A stretch of DNA of 64,000 bases from JAADHI01 sp964451325 (GCA_964451325.1 CAYVHO010000002.1:217506-281505); one strand, 5' to 3'; shown: positions 41,216-50,033, numbered from the stretch's first letter. Notes: generated from the sequence alone by a model not told the origin. Made by a program: numbers and translations.

Positions 41216-42738
41216 ATAAAAAACCCAAATTTCTCATGATTCAAGGCACGGGCTCCCACGTCGGGAAAAGTGTCATTACCGCCGCCCTCTGCCGGATTTT
41301 TGCCAACAAAGGTCTGCGTGTTGCGCCTTTTAAGGCACAAAATATGGCGCTCAATTCGTATGTGACGGCGGATGGCTGCGAAGTGGGTCGCTCCACGGCC
41401 TTGCAAGCGAAGGCGGCAAAGGTCGAGCTTACCGTTGAGATGAATCCCATCCTGCTCAAACCCACGGCGGATAAAAATGCACAATTGATCTTAAACGGAA
41501 AACCCTATGCCGATGTCACGGCCTTTGAACAATTTCATCAGAATAAGTCTTTACGGGCCTTAAAATGGAATGCAATCCGAGATGCCCTTTCTATTTTGTC
41601 GGAAGATTACGACCTTATTGTGATGGAAGGTGCAGGCAGTCCGGCAGAGGTCAACCTGCGCGAATTTGATATTGTAAATATGGAAGTCGCACGGCATACA
41701 GGTGCGCCCGTGTTGCTGGTAAGCGATATCGACAAGGGGGGCAGTCTGGCGTCTTTGGTGGGCACACTTGAGCTCTTACCCGAAGTAGAACGGGCGCATG
41801 TGCAGGGTTTTATTTTTAATAAATTTCGTGGCGATCCAAGGCTTTTTGATGCGGCCATCGCATTTATGACAAATAAAACGGGTTGTGCGACACTGGGATT
41901 GATTCCTTTTGACCGAAGCCTCAACCTGATGGAAGAGGATGCCTTGCGTTGGGAAAGCCATGTGAATGGCGATCCTGACATCGATATTGCGATTATTGCC
42001 CACCCTTATCTTTCAAACTTTACGGATTTTGATCCATTGACCTTGGAGCCGGGTGTGATGTTGCGCTTTGTGCGTTCGGTTGCACAATTGGGCCAGCCGG
42101 ACGCAGTGATTTTGCCTGGTTCTAAAAATACGATGGGCGATTTACAGCAGCTTAAGGATTCAGGATTGGCTTCGCGGATTCAAAACCTTGCCAAAGCAGG
42201 TGTGCCGATTGTGGGTATTTGTGGCGGCTATCAAATGCTGGGAGAGCAACTCTTTGATCCCGATAAAGTGGAATCAAACCAGGCGGTGCTTGAAGGGCTG
42301 GCATTGTTGGATATTGTGACCGAATTTCAAAAAGAAAAGATAACACGTCAGGTGAAGTTACACTTGTCAGGGCAGCCGCCCTTTTTTGAGGACGCGGATG
42401 AAGTGGTTGCGGGTTATGAAATTCATTGCGGTTTGAGCCGATGTCCTTCGGCGATTAACAACCCGGCCTTTTTTAATCCCTTGTCTCAGGAGGAAGAAGG
42501 CTGTGTGAGTGACAATGGTCTCATTTTTGGGACAGCCCTGCACGGTCTTTTTGAAAATGATATTTTTCGCCGCCGATTTATCAATGTGCTGCGCAAGAGA
42601 AAGGGGCGCTTGCCCTCGCCTGCTCCCTTGGTTTCATTTCGCGAAATGGAAGAAGAACAAATTGAACGCTGGGCCACTTTTGTTGCGGCACATTTAGATC
42701 TCGAAAAACTTGAAACAATTATGCATGACTTCAAATGA
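41212..42738 (+). CDS. cbiP: Cobyric acid synthase
   Basis: 508 residues. It amidates side chains b, d, e and g with ATP and glutamine. The N-terminal P-loop domain reads IQGTGSHVGKSVITAAL with KAQNMALNSYVT; the amidotransferase nucleophile is in VGICGGYQMLG and its histidine in ALHGLFEN. Translation starts at a GTG inside the vapC stop (GTGA); the bases before it (CAACATCAGCT) offer no Shine-Dalgarno match. Intact. Confidence 0.95.
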   Translation: MNKKPKFLMIQGTGSHVGKSVITAALCRIFANKGLRVAPFKAQNMALNSYVTADGCEVGRSTALQAKAAKVELTVEMNPILLKPTADKNAQLILNGKPYADVTAFEQFHQNKSLRALKWNAIRDALSILSEDYDLIVMEGAGSPAEVNLREFDIVNMEVARHTGAPVLLVSDIDKGGSLASLVGTLELLPEVERAHVQGFIFNKFRGDPRLFDAAIAFMTNKTGCATLGLIPFDRSLNLMEEDALRWESHVNGDPDIDIAIIAHPYLSNFTDFDPLTLEPGVMLRFVRSVAQLGQPDAVILPGSKNTMGDLQQLKDSGLASRIQNLAKAGVPIVGICGGYQMLGEQLFDPDKVESNQAVLEGLALLDIVTEFQKEKITRQVKLHLSGQPPFFEDADEVVAGYEIHCGLSRCPSAINNPAFFNPLSQEEEGCVSDNGLIFGTALHGLFENDIFRRRFINVLRKRKGRLPSPAPLVSFREMEEEQIERWATFVAAHLDLEKLETIMHDFK

Positions 42739-42745
42739 TGGTGTG

Positions 42746-42870
42746 CATGCGCTCGGCGTGTCGGTGCGCCGTGTGCGTGCATTATTGTTTTTGTGGGGCT
42801 GATTGTGCCGCACATCGTCTGGTTTGTCCTTGGCCCGTGGCAGCGGGTCTTCAAGGTTTTTGACCTCTAA
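42746..42870 (+). pseudogene. Frameshifted remnant of a FecCD (BtuC-like) permease
   Basis: Frame one (42746-42781) reads HALGVSVRRVRA, the coupling-helix motif of FecCD permeases. From 42781 another frame reads IIVFVGLIVPHIVWFVLGPWQRVF and ends at TAA 42868-42870, matching the FVGLIVPH stretch that normally follows some 20 residues later. An internal deletion plus frameshift therefore left a scrap of a permease just after cbiP. The match is by eye, but two adjacent motifs in the right order make chance unlikely. Confidence 0.65.
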
Positions 42871-43132
42871 TGTGCTGTGTCCACTTCCTAAGGAAGCCGT
42901 TTAAGTCAGTCGCGGATAGGGTGTGGTATTTTCAAACTTCCTCATGGAAATTTCCTTCTGCTTTAGTTTGAGCAAAAGAATCTTGTTCTTTAAACTGCTT
43001 TCAAATAGAAATTAGAATCAGTTTATTTTTCAAAAGTGCTTAAATTTAAAACAGCTATAATTGGGATGTTTTACCACAAAAATACACAATGATAAGTTCA
43101 CATTGAAATCTCATTTTTTTCAGGAGACAAGA
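42871..43132 (+). other. Spacer before the dynamin-like operon
   Basis: No gene seen. 42888-42909 (CTAAGGAAGCCGTTTAAG) resembles half of the dispersed palindromic repeat. TATAAT at 43056-43061 is a good -10 candidate about 70 bases before the first dynamin gene, though no clear -35 accompanies it. Composition becomes A+T-rich at about 42.95 kb, marking the edge of the acquired block. Confidence 0.4.
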
Positions 43133-45238
43133 ATGTATCCAGGTGAAAGGAATCACAAAGAAACAACCGACCTTGAGTCATCTCTTAAAGACTGCCAAGC
43201 TGTTGCCAGGCGTGGATACGAGATTGCCAAATACAATCTTAGAGAATCGTCGGAAGCGATCCAAGTACTGTCAAAGTCACTTTTAGAATTCTTGAAAACC
43301 CTTGATAGTGGAACAGTCCGTACAACTGGAATTCTTGAAAATCTTAGGGAGCAGCTTGTCAGCGTGATGACGGAATTGGGAGAACTCCAAGACTTCACAA
43401 CTCATAATTTGGAAGAAAGGTACAAGAGGTTGGAAAAGTTTTCAATTACGTTGTTTGGCCGCACCATGGTTGGAAAATCAACTCTAATGGAGATTTTAAC
43501 CAACGGTAACGGAGATTCCATCGGATCAGGTGCCCAAAGAACAACTCGTGATGTGAGACCCTATCATTGGAAAGGCATGGAAGTAATTGATGTTCCTGGA
43601 GTGGCTGCATTTGAAGGGGTAGAGGATGAAAAACTTGCACTAAAATCTGCATCCGAATCCGACCTTGTTCTCTTCTTAATGACAGACGATGCCCCACAAC
43701 CTGAAGAGGGGAAATTTCTAGCCAAAGTCTGGCGACTAGGAAAACCTGTCCTTGGTATTTGTAATGTCAAGGTTGCTGTTGATGATATTGATAACGAAGA
43801 GGATCGGCTTTTATTTTTTCGTGATCTGGACCGTTGCCTGCACTCTGACCGAATAGAACGACTCATCAATCAGTTCTATGAATTTACAAATCAATATATG
43901 CCCGGGAAACGGATTCCTTTCATTCGGACCCATTTGCGCTCGCGCTTTCTTGCTCAACAGGCAGATTATTCTCAATATCGAGAAGACCTTTTGGACAAAA
44001 GCAATTTTTGGGATGTCGAAGCACAAATCATACAAGAAGTTACGAAGCGCGGTACTTTTCTCAGAACGAAAAGCTTTATAGATGCGATCGCCGCTCCAAT
44101 GCTTAATCAGAACAAAATATTTTTAGAATTTAGTACCCAAAACGCTGACAGTGGTCGGGTTTATACCAAGAAACACGATCAGCTTAGAGTTGAGGTGCAA
44201 AGATTCAAAGAAGAGGGACATGTGGATATCAAAGTGGAAGTCTCTCGGATGATGAATTGCCTTCGAAATAAAGTGCCTAGTTTCTCAGAAAATCATTACG
44301 AAAACAAGCGAGTTGGGAGAGAATGGGATTCTATCGTTAGTTCATTAGGTATAAATGCAAAATCAGAAAAACTCCAAAAGAGAATCTGGGAAAAAGGGCA
44401 ATTGATTCTAAGGGAAGTTTCAAGAGAACTTAAGGCGGAACTTTCTTTCGTCTCAACGTTTTCCAGTGATCGGAAGATTTCTACGGAGAAAATTTTTGAT
44501 GCAAAAAAAGTAATGGGGTGGGCTGGAGGAATCCTTTCAGCACTTTTGTTGTTCACCCCCGTTGGTTGGGTCGGCGCAGGAGCCGTCGGTGTTATTAGTG
44601 GGTTAGTTTCTTTTTTTTTCGATGATCGCGAAAAGAAGGTTAAGCAAGCGAGAAAGGAGCTTTCCAGCAAATTGGAGGATAATATTACCGACATGGAACG
44701 CAAACTACTTCAGCGCTTAAATGGCTGGTTTGATCAAGAAGTATTACAAAAACAGGTCGAGTCAGTCTGTGATGACCTTGAGGTTGTTGCGTCTGGTTTC
44801 TCGAAATTGGCCGAGGAGCAGCGTAGATTGGCCGAGGGCTTAAATGACCGTCAGAAAGCTCTTGCTCGTTCTCTTATCACAGAAGCTTTACAGCATCTTA
44901 ATTGCGTGGAAGTTCTTGATGGTATTTGTGAGGTTGCTCGTATCCCGGGGGTTATATCCATGATCATTCGAAGGCCAAAACACAAAATATTTTCCCACGT
45001 TCGGGAGGGCCTACAGGAATTATTGGGGGAACAAATCTACATATCTCCGGTATGTTCGGATCATAAACCGATGATTGCGTGGAGTCTTGAGAGGGAAAAT
45101 GAATTAGATCTTGTAACGATTGATAACGAGAATCGTATTGCCTCTGTCGCAATTGATAAAATAAGCCCTTTGGCGCAAGAGAGAATACTTCTAATCCAAC
45201 AAATTACAGGTCTTCATGTGATGAAAGGAACAGCATAA
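43133..45238 (+). CDS. Dynamin-like GTPase with membrane hairpin (LeoBC-like, candidate Eleos component)
   Basis: 701 residues from the ATG behind CAGGAG; the frame is open 24 codons further upstream but there is no ribosome binding site there. GTPase G1 is FGRTMVGKST at residues 108-117, followed by the switch threonines of QRTTRD and G3 DVPG at 153-156. Helical regions flank residues 461-496, which are strongly hydrophobic (GWAGGILSALLLFTP, GAGAVGVISGLVSFFF), like the membrane paddle of bacterial dynamins. The last 170 residues are helical. Its stop overlaps the next dynamin gene by one base. Confidence 0.75.
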   Translation: MYPGERNHKETTDLESSLKDCQAVARRGYEIAKYNLRESSEAIQVLSKSLLEFLKTLDSGTVRTTGILENLREQLVSVMTELGELQDFTTHNLEERYKRLEKFSITLFGRTMVGKSTLMEILTNGNGDSIGSGAQRTTRDVRPYHWKGMEVIDVPGVAAFEGVEDEKLALKSASESDLVLFLMTDDAPQPEEGKFLAKVWRLGKPVLGICNVKVAVDDIDNEEDRLLFFRDLDRCLHSDRIERLINQFYEFTNQYMPGKRIPFIRTHLRSRFLAQQADYSQYREDLLDKSNFWDVEAQIIQEVTKRGTFLRTKSFIDAIAAPMLNQNKIFLEFSTQNADSGRVYTKKHDQLRVEVQRFKEEGHVDIKVEVSRMMNCLRNKVPSFSENHYENKRVGREWDSIVSSLGINAKSEKLQKRIWEKGQLILREVSRELKAELSFVSTFSSDRKISTEKIFDAKKVMGWAGGILSALLLFTPVGWVGAGAVGVISGLVSFFFDDREKKVKQARKELSSKLEDNITDMERKLLQRLNGWFDQEVLQKQVESVCDDLEVVASGFSKLAEEQRRLAEGLNDRQKALARSLITEALQHLNCVEVLDGICEVARIPGVISMIIRRPKHKIFSHVREGLQELLGEQIYISPVCSDHKPMIAWSLERENELDLVTIDNENRIASVAIDKISPLAQERILLIQQITGLHVMKGTA

Positions 45239-46977
45239 TGGGTGAATCAATGTTTGAATTGCAGAAGTGGTCCACATCGGGCAATGCTCTTTTAGAGCGT
45301 GCACGCCTTGAATTGTCAAAGGCATTAAGTGAAAAAATAAGAAACCTCTCAGACAGAGTGCCGCCCTCAATTATCCCTTCCGATGAGGCTGTGGAAGTGG
45401 TCTTTGCTGGACAATATAGCGCAGGAAAATCAACAATTTTGAAGGCATTAACGGGGCGAAGAGATATTGAAACAGGGGCTGCCATTACAACGCAAAAAGC
45501 CCATACATATGATTGGGGCGGTATTAGAGTGACAGACACGCCTGGGATACACACTGGGATTAGGCCCGACCACGATGAAATTTCCTATCGTGCCATTTCA
45601 AATGCGGATCTGATCATTTTTGTGATTACGAATGAACTTTTTGATTCTCACCTTGCACAACATTTCCATAAGCTCGCCATTGAAAAAAGCAAATGCCACG
45701 AAATGATGTTAGTGGTCAATAAAATGCGTCGATCCGTGAAAGGCAATCACCCGGAAACACAAAAAATTATTCGAGAAGACCTTCAAAAGGTACTTTCACC
45801 TTTTTCACCAGAAGACCTGCGTACATCCTTTATTGATGCGGAGTCTGCCATTGAAAGCAGCAGGGAAGTCGATCCGAAAATTTCTAAAATACTTTATCGG
45901 AACAGTGGGATGGACTCATTTATATGCAAACTAAATGACTTTGTTCGCGACAAGGGGCTGGCCGGCCAATATACGACGGCACTCTATACCCTTGAACAAG
46001 TTCTGCAAGAAGCCCTATCGGCAGAACCAAGTGGAGATAAGGATGTCGATGCACTTGAAGAGCTTTTATTACAGCAAAGACGAACATTGCTGGAGACACA
46101 ATATCGTATGAATCGTGCTGTTGAGAGTGAAATACAAGATGCTGGGGAACGGATACGCCAAGAAGGCCGAAACGTGGAAGACGGTATTCATGCTTCCGCA
46201 GATCAAAAAGAAATCAACAAAGAATTACAAGCTGCCCAGAACCGTGTTCAAGACTATTCAGAACAGCTCAATAAAACCATTGAGGAGGTCATTGGCAAGT
46301 ATGTAAAGGATCTGAGTGAGCGCATATCCGCCATTGCGGATAGTGAACTAGCGAAGAAGTTAATTCCAAGGCTTGCACTCAGAATAAAGGAGGTAAATAT
46401 TTCTCCTGAAACCATGTCGAAACTTAAAAAAACAGGTGATGTCTCCCATAGATTCGGTCAGTTTCTCATAGAAAAGTCTTTTACCTTGAAGGAGGGGGCA
46501 CGAAGCCTTTTCAACCTAAAGCACTATTCCGGGACTGCGACACATGGGACTGTTAAAGCGATTGGAAAGTTTTTTGGACATAAATTCAAGCCTTGGGGCG
46601 CTGTGAAATGGGGGAAAGGCGTTGCCAACTTTGGACGCGGCTTGGGTGTCGCTGGAATAATCCTGACTGCTGCTTTCCAAGCAAAAGAAGATGCCGATGC
46701 AAAAAAACGTGAAAAAGATTTACGGGAAAGTCGTTCCAGGGTCAGGGCAGTATTTAACGAAGCCGCTCATCAAATTGAAATGCACTTTGATCATGCAAGA
46801 GATGCGTTTGTTTCCAAGACCTTGAAGCCGGAGGTCGACTCTTTTGATAAACAACTTGCTGAACTGCGTGAGATGCAACAATCACGGAGTAAGCTATTCC
46901 AGAATCTCGTGAGCTTACTTGATGAGACACGGCGCATGATTAAAGAGCTTCACACAAGTGGTGAAAAAATCGCCTGA
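45238..46977 (+). CDS. Dynamin-like GTPase (LeoA-like, candidate Eleos component)
   Basis: 579 residues. G1 is FAGQYSAGKST at residues 56-66, G2 AITTQKAHTYDW, G3 DTPG at 100-103 and a G4-like VVNKMRRS. Long coiled coils (residues about 260-370) and a weakly hydrophobic stretch near 475-485 (FGRGLGVAGIILTAAFQ) follow. Length and P-loop recall LeoA, the dynamin of the Eleos antiphage system, which is encoded next to LeoBC. Paired dynamins are expected to remodel membrane on infection; this is family knowledge, not shown here. An ATG at 45250 is an alternative start. Confidence 0.75.
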   Translation: MGESMFELQKWSTSGNALLERARLELSKALSEKIRNLSDRVPPSIIPSDEAVEVVFAGQYSAGKSTILKALTGRRDIETGAAITTQKAHTYDWGGIRVTDTPGIHTGIRPDHDEISYRAISNADLIIFVITNELFDSHLAQHFHKLAIEKSKCHEMMLVVNKMRRSVKGNHPETQKIIREDLQKVLSPFSPEDLRTSFIDAESAIESSREVDPKISKILYRNSGMDSFICKLNDFVRDKGLAGQYTTALYTLEQVLQEALSAEPSGDKDVDALEELLLQQRRTLLETQYRMNRAVESEIQDAGERIRQEGRNVEDGIHASADQKEINKELQAAQNRVQDYSEQLNKTIEEVIGKYVKDLSERISAIADSELAKKLIPRLALRIKEVNISPETMSKLKKTGDVSHRFGQFLIEKSFTLKEGARSLFNLKHYSGTATHGTVKAIGKFFGHKFKPWGAVKWGKGVANFGRGLGVAGIILTAAFQAKEDADAKKREKDLRESRSRVRAVFNEAAHQIEMHFDHARDAFVSKTLKPEVDSFDKQLAELREMQQSRSKLFQNLVSLLDETRRMIKELHTSGEKIA

Positions 46978-47184
46978 TTACTCTTATTCAAGCACTATTA
47001 TCCAGAAACCAAGACCTTCGTTTCTCTTTGGACAAAATTTGATCAACTGGTTTTTGACAAAAGGATCATTTCAGTAAAAGAAGTTTTCAATGAAATAAAA
47101 ACCCGCGAAGATACTCTCTCAAAGTGGGCAAAACGTGAAAGAAGTTTATTTCAATTCTCACATGCCTTCTATTATTTTCAATAA
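46978..47184 (+). pseudogene. Remnant of a DUF4411 (PIN-like) gene
   Basis: The frame beginning directly after the dynamin stop reads YYPETKTFVSLWTKF, then RIISVKEVFNEI, then TLSKWAKRE, which matches the N-terminal third of DUF4411 proteins after their missing first strand (VIDSNVFI-type). It then departs from the family and stops at 47182-47184. No start codon is in place. Probably the debris of a toxin-like gene at the border of the defence block. Confidence 0.55.
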
Positions 47185-47228
47185 AAACAAAAATTTAGTA
47201 AGACATCTCTAGATTTGATCTAATCCCC

Positions 47229-47256
47229 TCAAGTTTTAAACCTAATGCACCGATAA
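47229..47256 (+). promoter_or_regulatory. Sigma-28 (FliA)-like promoter
   Basis: TCAAGTTT (47229-47236) and ACCGATAA (47249-47256), 12 bases apart, each differ by one base from the E. coli FliA elements TAAAGTTT and GCCGATAA (usual spacing 11). It lies about 137 bases before the start codon at 47393. Suggests expression with motility genes. Confidence 0.45.
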
Positions 47257-47366
47257 CAGACGCAGAGACAAAAATTTTCAACCGAATCCTTTGGGGGTTT
47301 TTGTAAGGTTTGTTTGAGTCTGGCTTGGGTTTTCAGCTGAAAAAACAATTCACGATTTCGGCAGAG

Positions 47367-47380
47367 CTTACACGTGTAAG
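47367..47380. promoter_or_regulatory. Perfect 14-base palindrome at the ribosome binding site
   Basis: CTTACACGTGTAAG overlaps the AAGGAG that serves the gene at 47393. It may be a repressor site or an RNA hairpin hiding the ribosome binding site. The rest of 47185-47366, apart from the promoter candidate, shows nothing recognisable. Confidence 0.4.
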
Positions 47381-47392
47381 GAGTGCACTGCC

Positions 47393-48361
47393 ATGTCGTC
47401 AATCCCAAACCAAGTACCCGATTTTTTATCTTTTAGTCCTTTGGCCCAAAATAAAGAGGCCGTTAACAAAACACAATCTTCAAGTGCGACGCTTCAGATA
47501 CAGCAAAGCTCAGAGATCACACTCTTTACAGCAGAGGGCGACAAGGTCACGCTTTCTTCAGCCTCAAGTTTTGAAGCCAGTTACGCCACATATTCCAGCC
47601 AGGGGGTCATTGATGGGAAAGCCTTTCAGACCCGAGCCGAGGCCTCTTCTGTAAGCGAGGCCTTTGCGTTTAAATTTTCTGTCGAAGGAGATCTCAATGA
47701 GAAAGAGCTCAAAGACATTACAAAAGCCTTGCAAACGATTGAAAAATTAACAAGCGATTTTTTTTCGGGCAAGACAGATAAAGCCTTGGATCGTGCCACA
47801 CGCATTACAAATTTAGATTCTATTGCAAGTTTTGAAGCTGTGTTGCAATACAGCAAAAGTCTTTCCGCTGAAACAGCGGTTAAACAAACGGCCCCCGCAC
47901 TTCCTGAATCTTCCCCTCAGACACTCCCCATTGAAAAGCCGGTAAAAGCGCCTGAAGAACTCCCACTTCCAGGCGTTTTTCCGCAAGCTGAAGCGACCAA
48001 TGACGCACCACCGGTAGCGGGGCCACTCCTGACACTGACACCCTCCAGGCCATCAGAATCGGTGAAAGGCCTGGTTGAACAAATGACCGATGCTGTTTTG
48101 GAGAGCAAGATCGCGCTGTCCAAAATCGAAAAACAAGTGGAGGCTTTTTTGGATAGCCTTTTCGTAAAATTTGCACGTGGCGACCAGATGGATCTCCAGG
48201 AATTGAGGTTGGCCAAAGAAGTAAAGACCGAGTTTTCTTTCAGCATTAAGGCTGCGGCCAGTGCGGAAGTAGAATCGGGTGAACAGGCCTCAGACGCTGG
48301 AGCATCGGAAGGGAAAAATGGTAAGGGGCCTCACATTGAGGTTCCTCACAGCGAATCCTAA
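47393..48361 (+). CDS. Uncharacterised protein with Pro-rich linker
   Basis: 322 residues, no signal peptide and no membrane segment. Residues 1-70 are Ser/Ala/Gln-rich. About 95-165 is a helical block (FSVEGDLNEKELKDITKALQTIEKLTSDFFSGKTDKAL) reminiscent of DUF5610-like proteins. Residues 170-225 are rich in proline and alanine, and a second helical block (VKGLVEQMTDAVLESKIALSKIEKQVEAFLDSLFVKF) follows before a low-complexity end. The function is unknown. A sigma-28-like promoter and nearby PilZ gene hint at motility or surface behaviour. AAGGAG lies 10 bases before the ATG. Confidence 0.7.
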   Translation: MSSIPNQVPDFLSFSPLAQNKEAVNKTQSSSATLQIQQSSEITLFTAEGDKVTLSSASSFEASYATYSSQGVIDGKAFQTRAEASSVSEAFAFKFSVEGDLNEKELKDITKALQTIEKLTSDFFSGKTDKALDRATRITNLDSIASFEAVLQYSKSLSAETAVKQTAPALPESSPQTLPIEKPVKAPEELPLPGVFPQAEATNDAPPVAGPLLTLTPSRPSESVKGLVEQMTDAVLESKIALSKIEKQVEAFLDSLFVKFARGDQMDLQELRLAKEVKTEFSFSIKAAASAEVESGEQASDAGASEGKNGKGPHIEVPHSES

Positions 48362-48375
48362 GGAAGCTCTGATTA
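48358..48375. repeat. Dispersed short repeat, copy B
   Basis: CTAAGGAAGCTCTGATTA overlaps the stop codon of the preceding gene. Its complement matches the right half of the palindrome in riboswitch 3 with one base fewer (CTTCCTTAG for CTTCCTTTAG). Confidence 0.5.
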
Positions 48376-48415
48376 CGTTTTATGAAGATATCTTTTTAAG
48401 AAAAAGGGTTTGAAG

Positions 48416-49405
48416 ATGATTCTATTTCTTATTGCGATTTGGGTGCTTTCGATTGTTTCTCTTTCAGGCTATATCTGGTTGCTCGTTTTGGCGTTTAAAA
48501 AAAGTACGCGCTGGGGTTTGGCGGTATTTTTTATCCCCTTTGTCTCTTTATATTTTTCGATTAAATTTTGGGCAGAAACAAAAAAACCTTTTCTGATTCA
48601 TTCGAGTGCTTCTGTTGGGCTTATTGTGCTTGCGGTGGTCTCTATTTTTTTTGCTGTGGGTGAGGGCCAGATGGGTGAGTCGGGTATTAAGCTTTCTCAG
48701 CCTGTGATGCAGAAGGCCTCAGAGGCAGCTCAAAGCACATTGAGCCAAGAAGATGAGATGGCGCTTGTTTTTATGGAAAAAACGATAGAGGTGATGGAGA
48801 AACTACCAAGTGACGAAAAACAACAAGTCATATTAAAGGTCATGCGAAAATTTATCCAACTCCAGAAAGCGGGTTTTTCGAAGGTGGAGGTCCATCAATA
48901 TGTCGTGGAAATCGAGACGGTTTTAAATCGCAGGGATCTCAACAAAAAGCAGCGAGAAAGTATCGAAAAAATGCTTGCAGATGTTCGTAAAAAAGAAGGT
49001 CCCCTTGTTGTGGATTCGAAACCATCGCTCAGTCCTGAAAATGAAGACGATCCGGTCGTTTCGGTTGTTTCAAGCTTGGGTGAGACGAGTGCTGCGTCGC
49101 TTAAAACCCTTACGACAGAGAGACGTCGTCTTGCTAAGCCCGGTGTGTCTGAACGAAGTAAAAGGGGTGATGAGGCATTTGCACCGATAGACAGACCCAC
49201 ACGCTATCGGAGAACCTCATTTGTTCAGGCCAAAAACCATCTTGGTTCGGCAGTTCGGTTTATCGACCCGCGCGGTGAAGAGAAGGACTGTGTTCTCGTG
49301 AAGATTGCGGAAAAAAGCCTACATTGTCGCAAACAGTTTTCTTCAGGAAGTTTTTCGTTCTCGTACGGGGAAAGAGAAATCAAATCACTCAAGGTGCTCC
49401 GTTAA
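48416..49405 (+). CDS. Membrane protein with cytoplasmic helical region and C-terminal small domain
   Basis: 329 residues from the ATG at 48416 (a TTG at 48410 is possible). Three hydrophobic segments occupy residues 1-22, 32-47 and 62-80. A helical stretch with QAGFSKVEVHQYVVEIETVLNRRDLNKKQ follows, then a Ser/Arg-rich linker. The last 65 residues (SFVQAKNHLGSAVRFIDPRGEEKDCVLVKIAEKSLHCRKQFSSGSFSFSYGEREI) look like a small beta-barrel. I do not recognise the family. It lies 54 bases after the preceding gene, perhaps in one operon. Confidence 0.65.
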   Translation: MILFLIAIWVLSIVSLSGYIWLLVLAFKKSTRWGLAVFFIPFVSLYFSIKFWAETKKPFLIHSSASVGLIVLAVVSIFFAVGEGQMGESGIKLSQPVMQKASEAAQSTLSQEDEMALVFMEKTIEVMEKLPSDEKQQVILKVMRKFIQLQKAGFSKVEVHQYVVEIETVLNRRDLNKKQRESIEKMLADVRKKEGPLVVDSKPSLSPENEDDPVVSVVSSLGETSAASLKTLTTERRRLAKPGVSERSKRGDEAFAPIDRPTRYRRTSFVQAKNHLGSAVRFIDPRGEEKDCVLVKIAEKSLHCRKQFSSGSFSFSYGEREIKSLKVLR

Positions 49406-49449
49406 ACAAAGCCATGACGTTTTAATTCCCAGCGAAACGCCCCCGATGC

Positions 49450-49809
49450 TTAATCCGAAACATTCTGTTGTTCTAGTTCTTTTAAATGTGCGTGTAATTC
49501 GGGGTGTCGTGATTCCATGTCGCGAAACTCAAGTCCCAGGGCATATTTTTTTTCTTCGCTCAAAAGCTTGACCCAGATAATTTGTCCCATAAGGGTGCCT
49601 TGAAGTACACCCGAATTTTTACCCGGTAAATCGAGCTTTATTTTTACCAACATCATGTCGCCTTTTTGACAGGCGTGATCGACATAACAGCCCATGCCTT
49701 CGGTGGAAAGATCTCGAACCATGACTTCGCTGCTTTTTTGCAGGCCATGTGGCGTGATGTGTGCGATGGTCGCAATGGGGATCCTCGCATTCCGTCGTCG
49801 ATTTTCCAT
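49450..49809 (-). CDS. PilZ-domain protein (cyclic-di-GMP binding)
   Basis: 119 residues. The PilZ marks are RRRNARIP at the N-terminus (RxxxR switch) and DLSTEGMGCYV (D/NxSxxG), followed by barrel strands MLVKIKLDLPG and GQIIWVKLLSEEKKYALGLEF. Single-domain PilZ proteins adjust motility, secretion or adhesion in response to c-di-GMP. Convergent with the membrane protein gene. Upstream (49810-50033) is a non-coding gap with TTTAGATCGC twice and no other feature. Confidence 0.88.
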   Translation of the reverse strand: MENRRRNARIPIATIAHITPHGLQKSSEVMVRDLSTEGMGCYVDHACQKGDMMLVKIKLDLPGKNSGVLQGTLMGQIIWVKLLSEEKKYALGLEFRDMESRHPELHAHLKELEQQNVSD

Positions 49810-50033
49810 CTTTTACCTCCCTTAAAGTCGAATCAAAAATAGGTCTAACCACAATGTTAGCACTTTATTTAGATCGCACCAGTTTAGATCGCCGGGCTTT
49901 AAACGCTGGCCTTTTATTTTTGTCTGATGTGCGAGAAAGGCAAATGAGGGGGTGGTCTGCATATTGCCTATAAAGAGAACACTGTGTTATAAAACCTCTT
50001 TTTTCTTCAGAGCTTCCCCTAAGTGACTTCGTG

